The position numbers and the translations under genes were made by a program. This document shows, piece by piece, positions 47,060 to 60,749 of a DNA stretch of 64,000 nt. The number at the start of each line of letters is the position of its first letter. The first letter of the stretch is position 1. The notes beneath the pieces are model-generated. The model searched no databases and was not told the DNA's origin. It was given only the letters and a program-made list of their open reading frames with translations. The stretch is from assembly GCA_947095585.1 (NCBI GenBank), contig OX352763.1, positions 16,975,462 through 17,039,461 on the forward strand. The letters are read 5' to 3'. The DNA is from Nephrocerus scutellatus (lineage: Eukaryota; Arthropoda; Insecta; Diptera; Pipunculidae).

Positions 47060-47700
47060 CCTTACAGTAAGCCACCCTATAGAAAAAAATCCATCGCAGT
47101 TCTGCGCAGGCCAATTAACATCTCTAAAACGGTTGATTATTCGGTTGCCAAATTTGGAGCGCAAAAGATCGATTGTCGGTCAGCTTGTATGGCATGTGAT
47201 ACCATCTTGTTGAAACCAAAAGCCATCCACATTCCAGCAGCGTTTTCGGAGAAAAATGGGCCCAAAATCCACACCAAACTGTAACTCTTGGTGGATAAAT
47301 TCTGTACGATTACGTGTGGTTCTTCCGAAATCCGGCAGTTCTGCTTCTTTACATAGCCATAGAGATTGGAATGCGCTTCATCTGAAAAGATAATTTTTCG
47401 ACTAAAATCGACATCAAGCTGGTCTATGCCTACGCAAAGAACTGATGGCCAGTTACTGCGATCGGCGTCGAGTTGAGGTTGTTGGATTCTTTCCTACACT
47501 ATGGTCCACAGCCGCAATTTAATCGTGCGTGCGCACTATCCGAGCTCGAGGACCTTGGCACTCTTTCACGACCCATATTTCTTTTAAAAATTCGCACGGT
47601 TACGGCTACACAACACTGACTTTGAAAATAGGTTTTTAATATGTCGAAACGCTTCTCAAGCGAGTTTTTATCAACTTTCGAATCGCATAGCCAAATCTTG
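47060..47700 (-). mobile_element. Tc1/mariner-superfamily transposase relic
   Basis: Minus-strand frames give DFSRKIIFSDEAHSNLYGYV at about 47340-47400, with FSDEA holding the expected first catalytic acid. KKQNCRISEEPH, GPFFSENAAG and ADRQSIFCAPN blocks follow, then DVNWPAQNCD-type sequence near 47105. Upstream, an N-terminal GRERVPRSSS-type segment is barely recognisable. Stops and frameshifts throughout; no terminal inverted repeats found. Confidence 0.75.
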
Positions 47701-48687
47701 TTTGACTAGCTTTTTTAGTCTCTGAAACACACAGGTACTGGAGTCTTGAAAGTGGATATTTTTGAACCTAGGACAACATTGCAACCGCTTCATGAGTGTG
47801 ATAGAACGGGTATATAGCTTGAAGTCTCCGATTCAGTTCTGAGTATAACGTTCCTTAGGCACTGGTGAAATTTTCGAAAGTTGATGTAAATTTTTTAAGC
47901 TCTTTTTCCGAACAATAGAACATTGGAATTATTTTCGAAACACTTTTGTATTTTCCACCCAAGATGAACCCTGAACTTGATAAAAAACTTCTATGCGATC
48001 AAAGCATCGTGTCTGTATTTATATTTACTTGTATCGATTCATCTTAAGTTACCATATAGCTAGTTATCAATAAAACTAAATTTGCTTTTCTTTAATTTAA
48101 TTTTTTTTTTAATTTTTTTAACTAAAAAACTTTCAAATGTGTCAATTATCTGAAATTAACCTTTTTTATTCACACTTTGCCAATACACTACTTCTAGCTT
48201 TATTACGGACTCCTTGAATATCTGATGAACAATAACAATACCAACATACTACTACAATAAGCCCAAAATGCAAATGCAATGTAAAATTAACATATAGCGA
48301 ATTAAAAAACAAAATAATATGATGAAAAATGCATTTAATTAAGAATTCGAAGAGATAAAGAAATGAGAGAGATATAGAGTAGAGGGGAATGTTTGTTGGT
48401 ATTGCATTCCGCACCGTGCAAGGTGCGCCATTAAAAATGCAGTTTTTTTTAACGTCTCGCGTCTATCTATCTATCTGCTGTGTGTCTAACCAACTGTTGT
48501 GTTTACGTTAACTGCTATAAGCTGAATTATCTTCTGTGTATTGTTGCATTTATATTAGGGATTTAAAGCATTTTCTTTCTTGCAAAGCAATTAACGAAAA
48601 TGCGGATTAGGGATTTATTAAGGAAATTTTGCTATTTTCTGTTTTAAATCATTATATTTTTATTTTATACCTATATTGTTTTTGTCA
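47701..48687. other. no gene recognised
   Basis: AT-rich spacer with short random open frames. Confidence 0.4.
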
Positions 48688-49190
48688 TTTTGAACAGCGA
48701 TCAAAAAGAAAGTCTTACGGAGACTTGTTGGCACCGTAAGTAAAGACGATTCCGTTTATCATCAAGCCTGGTTTCAAGGACCTATCAACCAACCAAACTA
48801 AGAATTGGGTATTCAGTAACAAGTCACTTTGAACACTTTAAACGGCGATCAACAGAAAAGTCTTACGGAGACTTGTTGGCACCGTAAGTGAAGACGATTC
48901 CGTTTATCATCAAACCTGGTTTCAAGAACCTATCAACCAACCAAACCAAGAATTGGGTATTCAGTAAAAAGTCACTTTGAACACTTTGAACAGCGATCAA
49001 AATGAAAGTCTTACGGAGACTGATAAACTAAACACCTGTAAGGATGACAGGACTGTAGTTGGAGTAGTTAGACTTACTCCCAGACTGGTTTTCGATTCGG
49101 TTTCGGCATCAGTTTCGGTGGTGCAATGGTTAGCAAAGCTACCGATGGACACCATCACCCACGTGTTACAAAAACGCACAAATTTTTCTC
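48688..49190 (+). repeat. tandem repeat, period 148-149 bp, two full units plus a diverged third
   Basis: Units start at 48688, 48837 and 48985 with TTTGAACAGCGATCAA (or TTTAAACGG variant). Units 1 and 2 are about 93 percent alike by eye and each contains AAAGTCTTACGGAGACTTG and CACCGTAAGT. The third departs after GGAGACT and stays only loosely similar (CTGGTTT, CACC-GTAAG). Confidence 0.9.
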
Positions 49191-50202
49191 ACACATGATA
49201 AACATTTGCCGTATACTACTATATATTCACATGTACGATTGAGTTGATGTATCATGATGATCAACATGTAGAGCCAAAGTTGTGTGTATAGGAACACAAT
49301 ATTTTATGTTGTGTGAGCTCGTGTGTGAACTTTCAACTCTACCCTTCACAACCCTTTCTTTCCTTCCTATATACCAAGCCCATTCTGTGCTTAGGCATTA
49401 TGAGGGTGGAAGTCATTTAAAGCGTGAGCTAATAATATACAAAAAGAAGCAAAAAAAAAAGTAGGAAATGTGTGTTGATTGTTTGGTCTAATCAGTTTTA
49501 ATCAGTCAATCAATTTTCTTGGATTCTATGTCAAATTTTTTGTGAACGTATTCTTTTCTTTAGTAATACGAACGTATTCTTCACATTTCTAATGAACCTT
49601 TTAATCATGACTCTGATTCTTTGCACATTCAATGATATAAGCACAGTGGTTGGAACAGTCGGATGACCTTAGGTTTACTTCTCGGTGCGTCCGTAAAAAT
49701 ACATACGAGTTTAATCTATTTCACTTTATTGGCTTTGTTGGTATTTTCTGGCATTATTCGCTTTGACGTTTTTTCTTAAATACAATACAAAAACACAGAT
49801 AATAATTAAAATTTTCATGTAAATTCTCTAATAACCAAAGTATGCGCATAAAAACACATGCGAAGCACTGTAAGCTTTTGTAGTTAAAAAAAACTACCAC
49901 CAAGTCGTAAAGCAGCGCTGCACACAGTCATTATAATTATGGCGTGATCTGATGTCGCTATATGGCATGATTTTTAAAGATTTTGTATGGAGGGCCTCCA
50001 ATCTCGGGGCCCGATTACGACTAAATTAAATTAATAGAAAATGTTGTCACCGGAAATACACATGTGTGCAAAGTTTCAATAAAATCGGACTTTGGGAAAT
50101 GGGTTAACAATTTATCGCAAGATTCCCCCACCGAACGACAGAATGAAAGACAAAACGAACAAACGACAGAGCTATGACGACACAAAGTTAATATAAGGAA
50201 TT
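49191..50202. other. no gene recognised
   Basis: AT-rich spacer. Nothing supported. Confidence 0.4.
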
Positions 50203-50482
50203 TAAAAATAATAATATTTGGTGCGACAGACTTATGCTTTCTAAAGTCTACCTTCTCGCGACTATTCGTGTTATATTTTTGCATACAAAATGAAGGACTG
50301 ACAGTTTAATGGCGTATCCGAAGAACGAGTTGAGAAGCTTTTCGTGACAAGTTATTACTCTCGGACGTTTGTCAGACATTAACGAGAGGTGGGACCGTGA
50401 AAAATACTTTTTAGTGTTTCTGGGACTGTTACTGCGATGCTCCTGCTCAGAAGTCCAATGCACTAATCACTTAAGCCACAAC
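50203..50482 (-). mobile_element. tRNA-derived SINE (copy C)
   Basis: Body blocks CTCTCG-TTAATGTCTGAC, TTGTCACGAAAAGCTTCTCA and GTCGCGAGAAGGTAG, with AATAATAATATT tail. The B box is degraded (GTAACAGTCCC), so this copy is older than A and B. Confidence 0.75.
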
Positions 50483-51714
50483 ACCCACACTTCATGTAAA
50501 GCGACACTTAAACCAAATTTGAGACTTCTTGCCAAAGCGTCTAGGTAGTTCCCAGAAGTTCTGCTTAATTAGAAACGACACACTTTATGATTAATATGCG
50601 AGTAAATAGAATGTGCTAATCAAAAATTTCCTGCCATTACATTTCATCTGACGATATCTACATTATGGGTGAAATCTGCATCATAGGAATTATTCAACAT
50701 GCTCCTCACGTTGTGTTCTGCTTAAATATTCATAAGCACTAAGAGTATGCGGTTTTCATCCATTCCAATTTAAGATGGCAAAGCCTTTTCCTATAAAATA
50801 CTGGATTATTATTATTTTTACACAAGCGGTTGTTCGTTTTATTTGACGGTGATAACAGTATGCAACAGTAAAGGAGTAGTATGGAAATTAAGGAGGTTAA
50901 TGTGTGCGTTTTTATGCATGAGTAGAATGCGATATATCAAATGATACGATATTGCAGGCAAGAAATATGCATCGCTTATCGTTTGTGCCTGCAGTGTTAA
51001 TTTAAAGGGATTGACTTGAGAAGATGAATTAAACGTACAGATTATTCGTGTTTAAATAATAGCTATCAACAATAATGGCTTATAAGGGTTACGTAGTTGT
51101 GTAATATGTCAAAACATTAATATACGTCATGGCAGTAAATTATTGAATTTTTATTAATAGTATTGTAAATGATATTGTCGCCTGACTATCACATGGGGAT
51201 AGTCGAAAGTCTAGTTAGTCCTTCACTTAAAGATTTATCCTCTGGAGTAAATAATCTACTTTCTTAAGGTTGGCAAATACTCGTCATTAAATGAATGACA
51301 TGCATGAATGGATTAGCTTAATTAATATTTTCCATTTTCGAAATTTTAAGATAGATAACGGAGCAATGCATTTGACCCGGCATTGTGCATAGTATTTGTA
51401 ATCATTGTTGGGGATTTAGCTATTAGCCAATTGGAACAAAACAAAAGTCGAGGTATGTAAAAAATTTGTAACAATTTTTAGACGAATTTTCCCCGATTTT
51501 TTAAGAAATAGTTTTGTTGCTTTGCACTTCTCTGACTCATGGCAATATTGTAAAATTTTTTATTACACAGATCAGCTGTTTTGCGAGTACATGTATATTG
51601 TCAATCGCTCACTCATGCACACATGAAATAGTGACACGATTTTGATCGACGCGTTGATTTATAAAATAACAAGATATGGGTTTCCACATCAGTTAGTTTA
51701 AATTATTAAAATGA
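50483..51714. other. no gene recognised
   Basis: AT-rich spacer. Confidence 0.4.
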
Positions 51715-52720
51715 TTTTAACAGATAACAGAAACACGCTAGTTAAGATTTCAATATCGCTAACGGTCTTTCACAGGGCGCAGTAATGGTGCCAATTCTGT
51801 TTAATATATTTATTTTCAAAGTACTGAAGAATGTGGATGCGTCCCTTGCTTATGCTATACGTATACGGCTCGAGAATCGAGGAAATTTAAAGAAATTTGC
51901 AAAGCAAATTCGATGAAACATGGAAGCATGGACTGCGAAACATGGAAGCTTAAGATTAGATATTCAAAGTGCGAAGTTATACTTTTTCTCACCTCTCTAA
52001 AATGCGGAAAAAACTATCTTCGACGCAATTGGAAAAACTTGCAGATAATTGGTACAAATGACTTTCGAATGACAACCAAGACGGAAGTATTTAGGTGATT
52101 ACTTGGATAAATTCTTGAATTAGAATGAGCACGTAAATATTGCTGTGAAAAAGGGAAGAGCCACTTTTATGTCTCTGAAAAATTCATTTTATTCTCACCA
52201 TCTGATGGGAGGTGAAGGTTCTTTTCTACCAGGCGTTCGGAAGACCAATTCTAACGTATGCGTGCCCAATATGGTGAAACATTACTCTGCGTCTTCGGGA
52301 GATTTAACTAGGTCGATAACTCGGGAGATCGCTCGGTCAGCCTCTGTGGCAAATGACTTAATTTCTGGAGCTTTTTATTCTAATCCTAAGTACTTTGGGA
52401 GCACTGGAGAATTTATTGATACCACTGCTGCTTGCTTGCAGCCTCTCCTTGAATTAAACCGCAATACTCGTGGCGCTCTAAATGATCATCAGGTAACACT
52501 CAAACCAATTGTCGGACGTACAGTTAAGTTCAGGGATTCGTTCTTCAGCCGAACAACACGTACGTGGAATGCTCTGCCAAGCTCTGTCTTCCCACATCAA
52601 TATGATCCACAGACATTCAAAACACATAGACATCTTCTCTCTCCTTAACGACCACGCTGTGCCAGGCATATAGCCGAGTATTATAAGGTTGCGAACACCT
52701 TTAAGCGTGCGCGAATTATA
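51715..52720 (+). mobile_element. Jockey/CR1-type LINE fragment, RT and C-terminus
   Basis: RT motif LSQGAVMVPILFNIFIF at 51760-51815, then KHGSLRLDIQSAKL, YLGDYLDKFLN-NEHVNIAVKK near 52090-52150 and GRATFMSLKNSFYSHHL at 52150-52205. One long C-terminal frame to 52648 includes ARSASVANDLISGAF, TLKPIVGRTVKFRDSFFSRT and RTWNALPSSVFPHQYDPQTF. The YADD region is deleted or scrambled (DASLAYAIRI). Confidence 0.85.
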
Positions 52721-55384
52721 AAAAAAATATTTTTTAATAAAATTAAAAAATTTACTGAATTAAAGGACTTTTCCTAAAAAAAATATATTATTACGAAAAG
52801 TAGTTAGTAGCGCTGATAATGGGGTTCGAGTATCGCAATGTACATGCTCGTCAAAAAATAAGCAAAATTAGAATTAAAAATAGTATACTTTTAGGTTATA
52901 CGACTTATTAGATTATTTGAAATATGAAATATAACCGCCTGTAAGTTTGAATCATTATGTACTGGCCAAAAACGTAGTCAAATCGGTTAAAGTTATTATT
53001 TGTAAGTTAATTAACTTCTATTGTGTTTTATTTGCAAAATCGTTTACGAACTCGAAAGCCTGAATTTCGTAAATATATTATAACTTAAATAAGTAAAAAT
53101 AAATAGTGTGAGACATAATAAAAATGGAGGTGTGACCTCAACACGGCTTTCTTTTACGTACAGGGCCGGAATCTTGATTAGTAAATATTTCTTTATTTAC
53201 CACCAGAACAGATACACTAATCTGATCCCCCTAATTTTATTGAAACAAAAATAATCTGCACGATTAGTTTGTATATCCCTCTAAATGAACATTGCTGCAG
53301 TATTCCGTACAATAACAGATCTTTATAAAAATTGCACTCATACAAAAAAAGGGACACATTACCCTCCTTAATTACCAAAATGCATACTGTTATCAGCGTA
53401 ATATAAAATAACCATACTTTTCTTTTACACGCTTTTCTCTGATTGTTCACGATAGTGCATAAGTGTAAAATTGCAAAAATGTAATTATACTTTATAATTA
53501 ATTATGATTAACTCAAGGAAATGTGAGCCTTTGCACTCTTGTTTACACGGTGTGCTATCAAAACGATCCAAGCGAATAACCCTAAACTAAAAGTTTAGTT
53601 CAGAAACTTTGCGTCAAAGCGGACACAACACACAATGACATTAACCGCACCCTCGTACATGAAAATGTTGTGTTTACAATGAGGTTGTTATGGATTTAAA
53701 TAAAGTTATGCTATATATGCATGCCTTTGCTCGATAGTTGGAAAGTAATAACTTGGCATTAGTCAGCTTAACTAAGCTAACAACCCCTATCCACGATTTT
53801 CCAGGACCAATCCAACACCATCAACGATTCGCGTTGTTCGCATCGTATTAATATTACAGAGTTGGTAAAAAGTAATTAAACAAAACGTTTCCACCGCACC
53901 CGCACCGCACAATCAAATGGAATTTAGGTGTGTGTATTGTTTTAATAATATTAAACCACACATTTATGAGGTTTAACCTGTTTTGTGTGCAGGTGCACAT
54001 AATTACATATCAAAGTGCATATATTTGGTATCGAATGAGTGCGGCGGAATGTGCATTGTGGCGGAACTGCTTTTTGTTTTGTTCGCTGTAGTTTAGCTCG
54101 ATCAGCAGGTGACAACAGGAAAATGGAATAAAAAAAATCATTTTCACAAAAGTCGATTATTATTGAGTTCTAATGAATTTTTATTTATCCCGGTGTTGTC
54201 CGGGACACAAAAAAAGGTAAAAAAACAGCTGGCTGGCCCTAAAACCCTACTGACCAACAAAAATGACTGCTTCACCACTAAAACCACCCAACACCATTAA
54301 AACCCACCCCCAACCTCAACTACCCGCTACGAAACGTGAGTTATGGTCTCGAGTTCATACATAAATCCCATTTTCTGTTTTCCCGAATTTTTGAATTTTC
54401 CAGGTTCCTATTATCATCCCCGGACTAATTCGAACATTATAAAAGAAAAATAAGCCAAATCGGACCAGCCTTTTAGCCGTGAAAATATAGCAGACAGACA
54501 GTAGCTGGTATATGATAATTTTGAAAATAAACAGTAAGCAATTTGAAGTAGTTTGTCGTGGTTTTGAACTTGACATGATTCTTGGTTACAAGCTTTATAA
54601 CTTGCTTGTAAAATACTACTATTTTCTTATTCTTTTTCACATTACTAACCTTAATCTAAAAAACCAACTATCCGTTTTTATACATCTCTTAAGTAACTGG
54701 AGTGTAAATTATTTTAGACAGCTTCAAAGGACAAAAACATGTTTGTATGAACCATTGTCGTAACATTTCATAGATCACGGATGAGTTTAATGCGTTTTTG
54801 TAAATTAAATTGAGACATCCTTGCTGAAAAGTTGTATGCACAGTACAGCGGGAAAATGTCTTGAAATTCAATGCTTCATAATTTAATATTTGTTGTGATA
54901 GAAGATTTCACACCCGAGTGTTTCTGTAAATTAAATTACGATATCTTTGCTGAAAAGTTGTCTGTGGGAAATTCAATGTTATAAAAGATTTAACATCCGA
55001 GCAATAAGCCCGACAGTCCATTAACTCAATCCTAGAACTACTAACTCATTGTACCATTATCATTCTATGGGGCCATAATTTACCTCTCTGTTTATATTAA
55101 AAAGTTGAGCTTTTGATATTTTCGAGTTCGTGTGCATATTCCACTGGATTTGGCAATATTAGGAATGATTCGTCCGAGATTGGCTGACTAAAGTTTATAA
55201 GCACTGGAGTAATAAAATTATTAACCATTATATTGGGCTTATGATAAACTTTAAGATAGTAAAGCGGAGCCTCTTAACTCGCCATATGGATAGATGTAAT
55301 TCAGACTGAATTAACTTAAAGAGATTTTAGTTTAATTTTTTTGGGGGGAAAAAACTTAAAAAAAAACTGATTTTCCATTTTTTC
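52721..55384. other. no gene recognised
   Basis: 2.7 kb of AT-rich DNA. A phrase AAATCGGACCAGCCTTTTAG near 54455 resembles sequence scattered in insect repeats but could not be assigned. Two related stretches, TGTAAATTAAATTGAGACAT and TGTAAATTAAATTACGATAT at 54798 and 54924, each followed by TTGCTGAAAAGTTGT, form a direct repeat of period about 126. Confidence 0.45.
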
Positions 55385-55617
55385 CACTTTTCTATGCATG
55401 ACACGCTTCAAAAATGCTGTATGAGACTTAGCTGCTCACAAAATTTCAGCTCTCTAGGTCGAGTGAAAGGTGATTAAAATGGACCTCAAAGAAGTTGATA
55501 AAATCAGCTTTTTCATGCATCACTCACATTGCCAGCCGAGCGCTAATCTATTGTTTTAAAGCAAGTCCATTAAGTTCTGACTGGTAGAAGCCGAGATATA
55601 CGAGTGAACCTACTGAA
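55385..55617 (+). repeat. CACACGC repeat family, one near-complete unit
   Basis: Contains GCTGCTCACAAAATTTCAGC, CTCTCTAGGTCGAGTGAAAG, TGGACCTCAAAGAAGTTGAT, AGCCGAGCGCTAATC and TGACTGGTAGAAGCCGAGAT in the order expected from the other copies. SINE copy D follows at once. Confidence 0.75.
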
Positions 55618-55874
55618 AAACTGACATACGGTCTAAGGTCTAGCTTCTCGCGACCATGTTATATTTTTTACTACTGGAATGGAAGGGACCTACAATTTAT
55701 TGCCATACCCGAAAGATGAGTTGAGAAGCTTTCCGTGACAAGTCATTACTATCGGATGTTTTTCAGACATTCGCGATAAGTGGAATCATGAAAAATACTT
55801 TTGGTGTTTCTGGGATTTAAATCGCAAATCTCCTACTCAGAAGTCCAACGCACTAACCACCAGCGCCACGGCGT
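55618..55874 (-). mobile_element. tRNA-derived SINE (copy D)
   Basis: Complete head-to-body order with GTTAGTGCGTTGGACTTCTG in the head and a partly decayed B box (GATTTAAATCCC). The body ends GACCTTAGACCGTATGTC; the ATT tail is absent. It lies directly against a CACACGC unit. Confidence 0.8.
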
Positions 55875-56339
55875 CAACTATAACTTTCTATTCTCCATTG
55901 AGTGACGATTTATTGATCACGGCCGATTAGGAAAAGTCCAAGAAACTGGCATGCTTACCCCCACAAATTATTATTACTATATATTATTACTTTCATGACT
56001 TGTTATCAGCACACGTAATTATGTTGCACATCTTCCTCATAGATCTATTTTTTTACCAAATCATCCGGGTTAATCTGCTTGGAATATTATGTAAGATATA
56101 AAACATATGTACACAAAGTGTTATTATTATTCTGTCATTCGGTGTTCATGATGAAACACGAAAATCCAGATTTTATTAACAATAGATTCTCGATTTGGAT
56201 CAGACGTGTAAAATCATAGAGCTATGCCTCTACAAAAACCATTTCCTTTTGAAAAAGGGTACCGAATAATAAATTCCACTACTTCTGCCTGGCCATATCT
56301 TTTAAAAGTGGTAAAAAATTTACGTAAGAAAATTAAACT
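55875..56339. other. no gene recognised
   Basis: AT-rich spacer. Confidence 0.4.
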
Positions 56340-57080
56340 TAAGTTTTGCAACCCTAAACTCTAAGCGTCCTGGTCTACGCCATCCTTCCTGCGTAGGCTT
56401 GGCCGGCCGGCCGGAGCACCAAGTCTCAGATCCATATGTAAGTACTGGTATGACCATTGTCTTATATACCAGCAGCTTGAACATTATGGTTAAGTTCCTG
56501 GATTTAAAGAGTCTTGACAGACTATAGTAGGCTTTGTTGGCTTTAAGCAACCGTGGGCGTATTTCTGGTTCCATGCTGTTATCGGCTGCTACAGTTGACC
56601 CGAGATAGTTAAGAGATTGCACTACTTCAAATTCGCGCTCCACTAATGTTGGATCTTCTAGTCACAGACGTGGCCACCATGTACTTTGTTTTGCTCTCAT
56701 TTATATGCAGCCCCAGATTTCGTGCCGCCTGCTTGATCTGGATAAAAGCTTCATTTACAGTTCTTGGGTTTCTACCAACGATTTCAATATCGTGTGCATA
56801 AGCCAGTATCTGAATGGACCAATAGAGAATTGTTCCTCCTGCCGTTACGTCAGAGTCTCGGATCACTTTCTCCAACGCCAGGTTAAAAAAGACCCAGGCC
56901 AGTTCATCCGCTTTTCGGAGTTTGTTATAGATGTTTAATGGGCTTGCTAGTGAACCGGCTTTTTTTACTTGGCTTGTCGTGTCAACCTACATAGTCGTGT
57001 CTCTCATAGCTTTATAAATTTCTACTCTGGCTATGCTGCCATAGGCGGCTTTAAAGTCTATAAAAAGATGGTGTAGTGAG
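56340..57080 (-). mobile_element. RTE-like LINE, RT fragment joined to C-terminus
   Basis: Minus strand: DFKAAYGSIARVEIYKAMRD near 57000-57060, PLNIYNKLRKADELAWVFFN near 56885-56945, EKVIRDSDVTAGGTI, LAYAHDIEIVGRNPRTVNEA at about 56750-56810 (HD where catalytic DD is expected), then LNYLGSTVAADNSMEPEI and LVYKTMVIPVLTYGSETW to about 56430. The sequence then jumps to the 3' coding end shared with other copies. Same family as 13,060-14,950. Confidence 0.85.
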
Positions 57081-58734
57081 TTTTGAAACTCTAGACATTT
57101 TTACATTACCTGCCTAAGAGTGTAAGAAAATTCAAATTGCCAGTCAAAAATTTAAGCTTTATCTATAGAAATTCCTGCCAGCTTTGATGTACTCTATGGC
57201 ATATTGTTTTGTATAAATGACTTTAGGCGTGTTCATTGATCTTCAATGTACTGAAATAAAAATCTCAATAGTTTTCTATAAAATGTATTTTGAAATTATC
57301 AAAAGAAACACCTCTCCTTTTTATGAATTATGTTTTTAAGCTTAAATTCCCAATAACACTTAGTTTTTGAAATTTCAAAATCTTCATAATGCAAGCGATA
57401 TCAAGAATAATTGCTATAAAGCAAATACTAGAAAAAATCAGACAGTTTTTTTTAGTGTAGCACTTCAATTTCTGACCACATTCAATTCGTTTTCTTTGAG
57501 CACAATTTCACACGCTTACTGTGACTGCACAGATTTGATTATCTTACTTCACTTTATGATATCTTTGTTCGTTTTTCGTGCTGTAAAAATATGTTAAAAT
57601 GTTTTGATAGTACGTTTACAAAAGATGTTATAATAGTGAATTTTCAATTTATTTCAAATGGACAATGACAATGGAGGAATAAAAAATGCGCATACGCCCT
57701 GGTGTACATTCGTGTGTTTTTCTTAAAAGACAATTTATATTTTTAAATTTAAGACGTTCGCTTTCTAAATGGCAACAGAAACTTGAACAACAATTAAATT
57801 CTTTAAATTCCTATTTATTGTGTATTGAATGATGTAAATGTTGAGATAAGGCAAGAATTCACCGCGGCTTTGAAATCTTGGAAATCTGCGCAATCCTCCT
57901 AAAACCACATGTCATTCACTGTCACGAAGACAACTCATGATTTGCAACGAATTATGGTTTGATGCACACACAAGCACAATGTTACTTCATGTCCATGCAT
58001 CAAAATGGCAAGAGGATTTTCTTCACCTCTTCCAGATCCTCGATATTACTTGTTTATGTATCTATTAAGATGAAATTGTACTATTATATCCTAAAGATAA
58101 TTTTGTTATGTAATGCATTCCCACTACAACGTACTAAGGACAAGTTTTTTCAACCTTCTTTTGATATTTTTAACTAATTTAAAAATTTATTGTTATTATC
58201 GATGTGATGATTATAAGAAACCCTTGTATGCATTTCTATGCTAAATCGAATGTAAGATGTTCAGCGTGGAACCTTACCAAAAGCAGTTAATTATAACTGA
58301 CAACTTTAAAAATCTTTTAAACGAAAAAGAGTCTAGCAAAAAGAGTCTAGCAGGTTATATGCGTAATTTATTTATTACTTCTTTATTCATTGTAACATCT
58401 GTAAATTATGTATATATGTACACACAATTATGTGGGCATGGATATTATATCATACCAATATGCTGAGTAAGAAATCCTAAATAAATGCTCAGTGTTATTT
58501 CCAACCTTAAAGTGTGCTCATTAATTCCGAGCATCGGACATAAAAATATGCTCTCAAGGTTCTCATATTGGCTTTTTGCTGTTATCCATGCTTCAACGTC
58601 ACAAATATTTTAGGACCGTAAGTATGAGTGACTTATAAATTGTTACTTTGGTATTTTGAAAGATATTTTCAACTTATTTTGCCTTCTGAAACCTTAGTAG
58701 CACCTGTTGATAAGACTGATGCTTCGTCAAATCT
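57081..58734. other. no gene recognised
   Basis: AT-rich spacer. Open frames are random in composition. Confidence 0.4.
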
Positions 58735-58995
58735 TCTATTTGTTTGTAGCTTGCGCACGCATAGGGTTCGCACTCTTATAATATTCAGCTATATCCTTGG
58801 CACAGTGTGGGCGTTAAGGAAAAGTAGGGAGATATGAGCTTGTGCTTTGAATGCATGTGGATTATAGCGATAAGACAGAGCTGGGCATACATGTCGTACG
58901 GCTGCAGAAGGAATGGGCTTGAAGGTAAATAGATGAGCATTTAGAGCGCCACAAATATTGCGATTGAATTCTATTTTTCTATTTTTCGTGAGCAC
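58735..58995 (-). mobile_element. Jockey/CR1-type LINE 3' coding end
   Basis: Minus strand reads RNICGALNAHLFTFKPIPSA, CPALSYRYNPHAFKAQAHIS and LNAHTVPRI, the same C-terminal block as 52,480-52,670 (NTRGALNDHQVTLKPI, SVFPHQYDPQTFKTH). It then shares the 3' untranslated CGCACGC-rich end. Confidence 0.7.
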
Positions 58996-60749
58996 CGCTG
59001 GTGAACGAATCTATAAAACAGTGACAGGAACGTTTCCTCGTGCGGTTTTCAAGCGAATCTATTAACTTCGTAATGTTTTCGTCACCGATATGCCTCAGCA
59101 CCCGCTTTTTTTTATCTATCTAGCAGATGGAAGGTAGTATTCTGATTTCTTTTACCAGACCGATGCCCAGTTTTTTTTAATTTTACATAGATCTTACCAT
59201 GATAAATTCCATCAGTCTTGAGTAAGTTGATTTTAATAATATTGTTAATTACTGTTAAATAAATTCAATTACTGTTTATCCAAAGAATCGTTATAGCTAT
59301 GTGTTTATAAAAAAATTAGCTTAACTTGAATCTTACTGACCGTCGTCACAATGTCAGACTTCAACTATTGGTTTCTACGATAAGGAATTGCAAACCTAAA
59401 ACTGACAAATGGTTTATGAGAGTATTGAAAATGTACTTTGAAAATATATTTTTTAATAGGTTTCATTAAAGTGGTTCTTATTGAATAAAGAAAAGTTCAT
59501 AACATTTTATGCACTCATCCTCATGCAAACCGACAGTCGTAAGTAATAATTCGAAGAAGACGTTGGGTCATTTTTGAGAAACATTTTCTTCGCTGAGTTT
59601 GGTGATTAATTCAATTAAAATAATTGTTCTACTAATTGGAATTTTGAACGGACTTTATCTAGTATCCTCTGTCAGCACAATTAAGCGAGTGCACGATATC
59701 GTGCCTATTATTCTGCTGAGCGGAATTATTTTTTTGAATATCATTATAGCAGTTGAGGACTCAATTAAATGCAATTCCGAAAATGATTACAGTTGCATTG
59801 TAAGGATTGTTTTGTGCGATTGTCGGTTTGCATCATTATTACGAATGTTTTAAATAAGTGGCAGGAATTCTCGTCCTTATATAAAGTTTACAGTATAAAG
59901 AAAAATGTGATAAAATCATTGCTTATGTAGAAAATTGGGAAACAAAAGAAGAAAACACAATTTGGCGAAAACCAAAAAAAAAACAATTTGTTCCTTTATT
60001 TTTATGTCAAAATCTTTAAAGTCTTCCAATTTCAGGCGAACACAAGACAAAATGGTATGAATAAAGTTCCTCTGTGCGAATAAAGAAGTATTTCCTATCG
60101 CTTCATTGAATTAAATTGGATATCCTTGCAGTGCGCAAACTTGTTAGGTATTTATTCAAAGGTGTCCAACATGACAAGAACATTATTTTCAAACAACAAA
60201 AATAAAAAAACAACGACACAATACGAGTAGTAATAAAATGTCATAAAAGAAATAAAAGAAGCACGAATTTCGTGAATTGAGTATTCATGAAAAAGTTATG
60301 CTAAATGATTGCGACATTACATCCTAGAGCTAACAAAACTTTTCCAAGTGCACAAAAAGATGAAGAGAAAAAAACAGCACTAAACCTTTTCGTGTTTTAC
60401 GCGAAAAATTACGTTATGTATTTGAAAACTTTTAAGCGGGAAGGACACAAAAAAAGAACACATTTTATGGTTATTGAAATTGCAGCTTAAAGGGAAAGTC
60501 GGTCGAAAGAAGCCATTTATACCCCCAGCCCGTGAAATGCAAATTGTTACGTGATCAGATCAGCAATTGAGCGCTTCGTAAGTCAAATAAAATTCAGCAT
60601 TTAGCTTGTAAAACAAGAAAAAAAAAATTTCGTTCTTCGGGTACAAACTTTTATGTATACATCGAAACACGCCACACAGTTCCTTATTATTTGGTAATAA
60701 TCGCCAAAATATCTGTTTATGAGTTCGGGGCTATTTCAACATATTTTCT
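58996..60749. other. no gene recognised
   Basis: AT-rich. A hydrophobic frame at 59599-59853 has no ATG start and is not supported as a gene. Confidence 0.4.

Noticed and set aside
48977..49198. 73-codon frame in the tandem repeat
   Set aside because: Lies across the diverged third repeat unit; no homology or splice evidence.
59599..59853. Hydrophobic 84-codon frame resembling a small membrane protein
   Set aside because: It begins with TTG, not ATG, and AT-rich DNA gives Ile/Leu-rich frames by chance.
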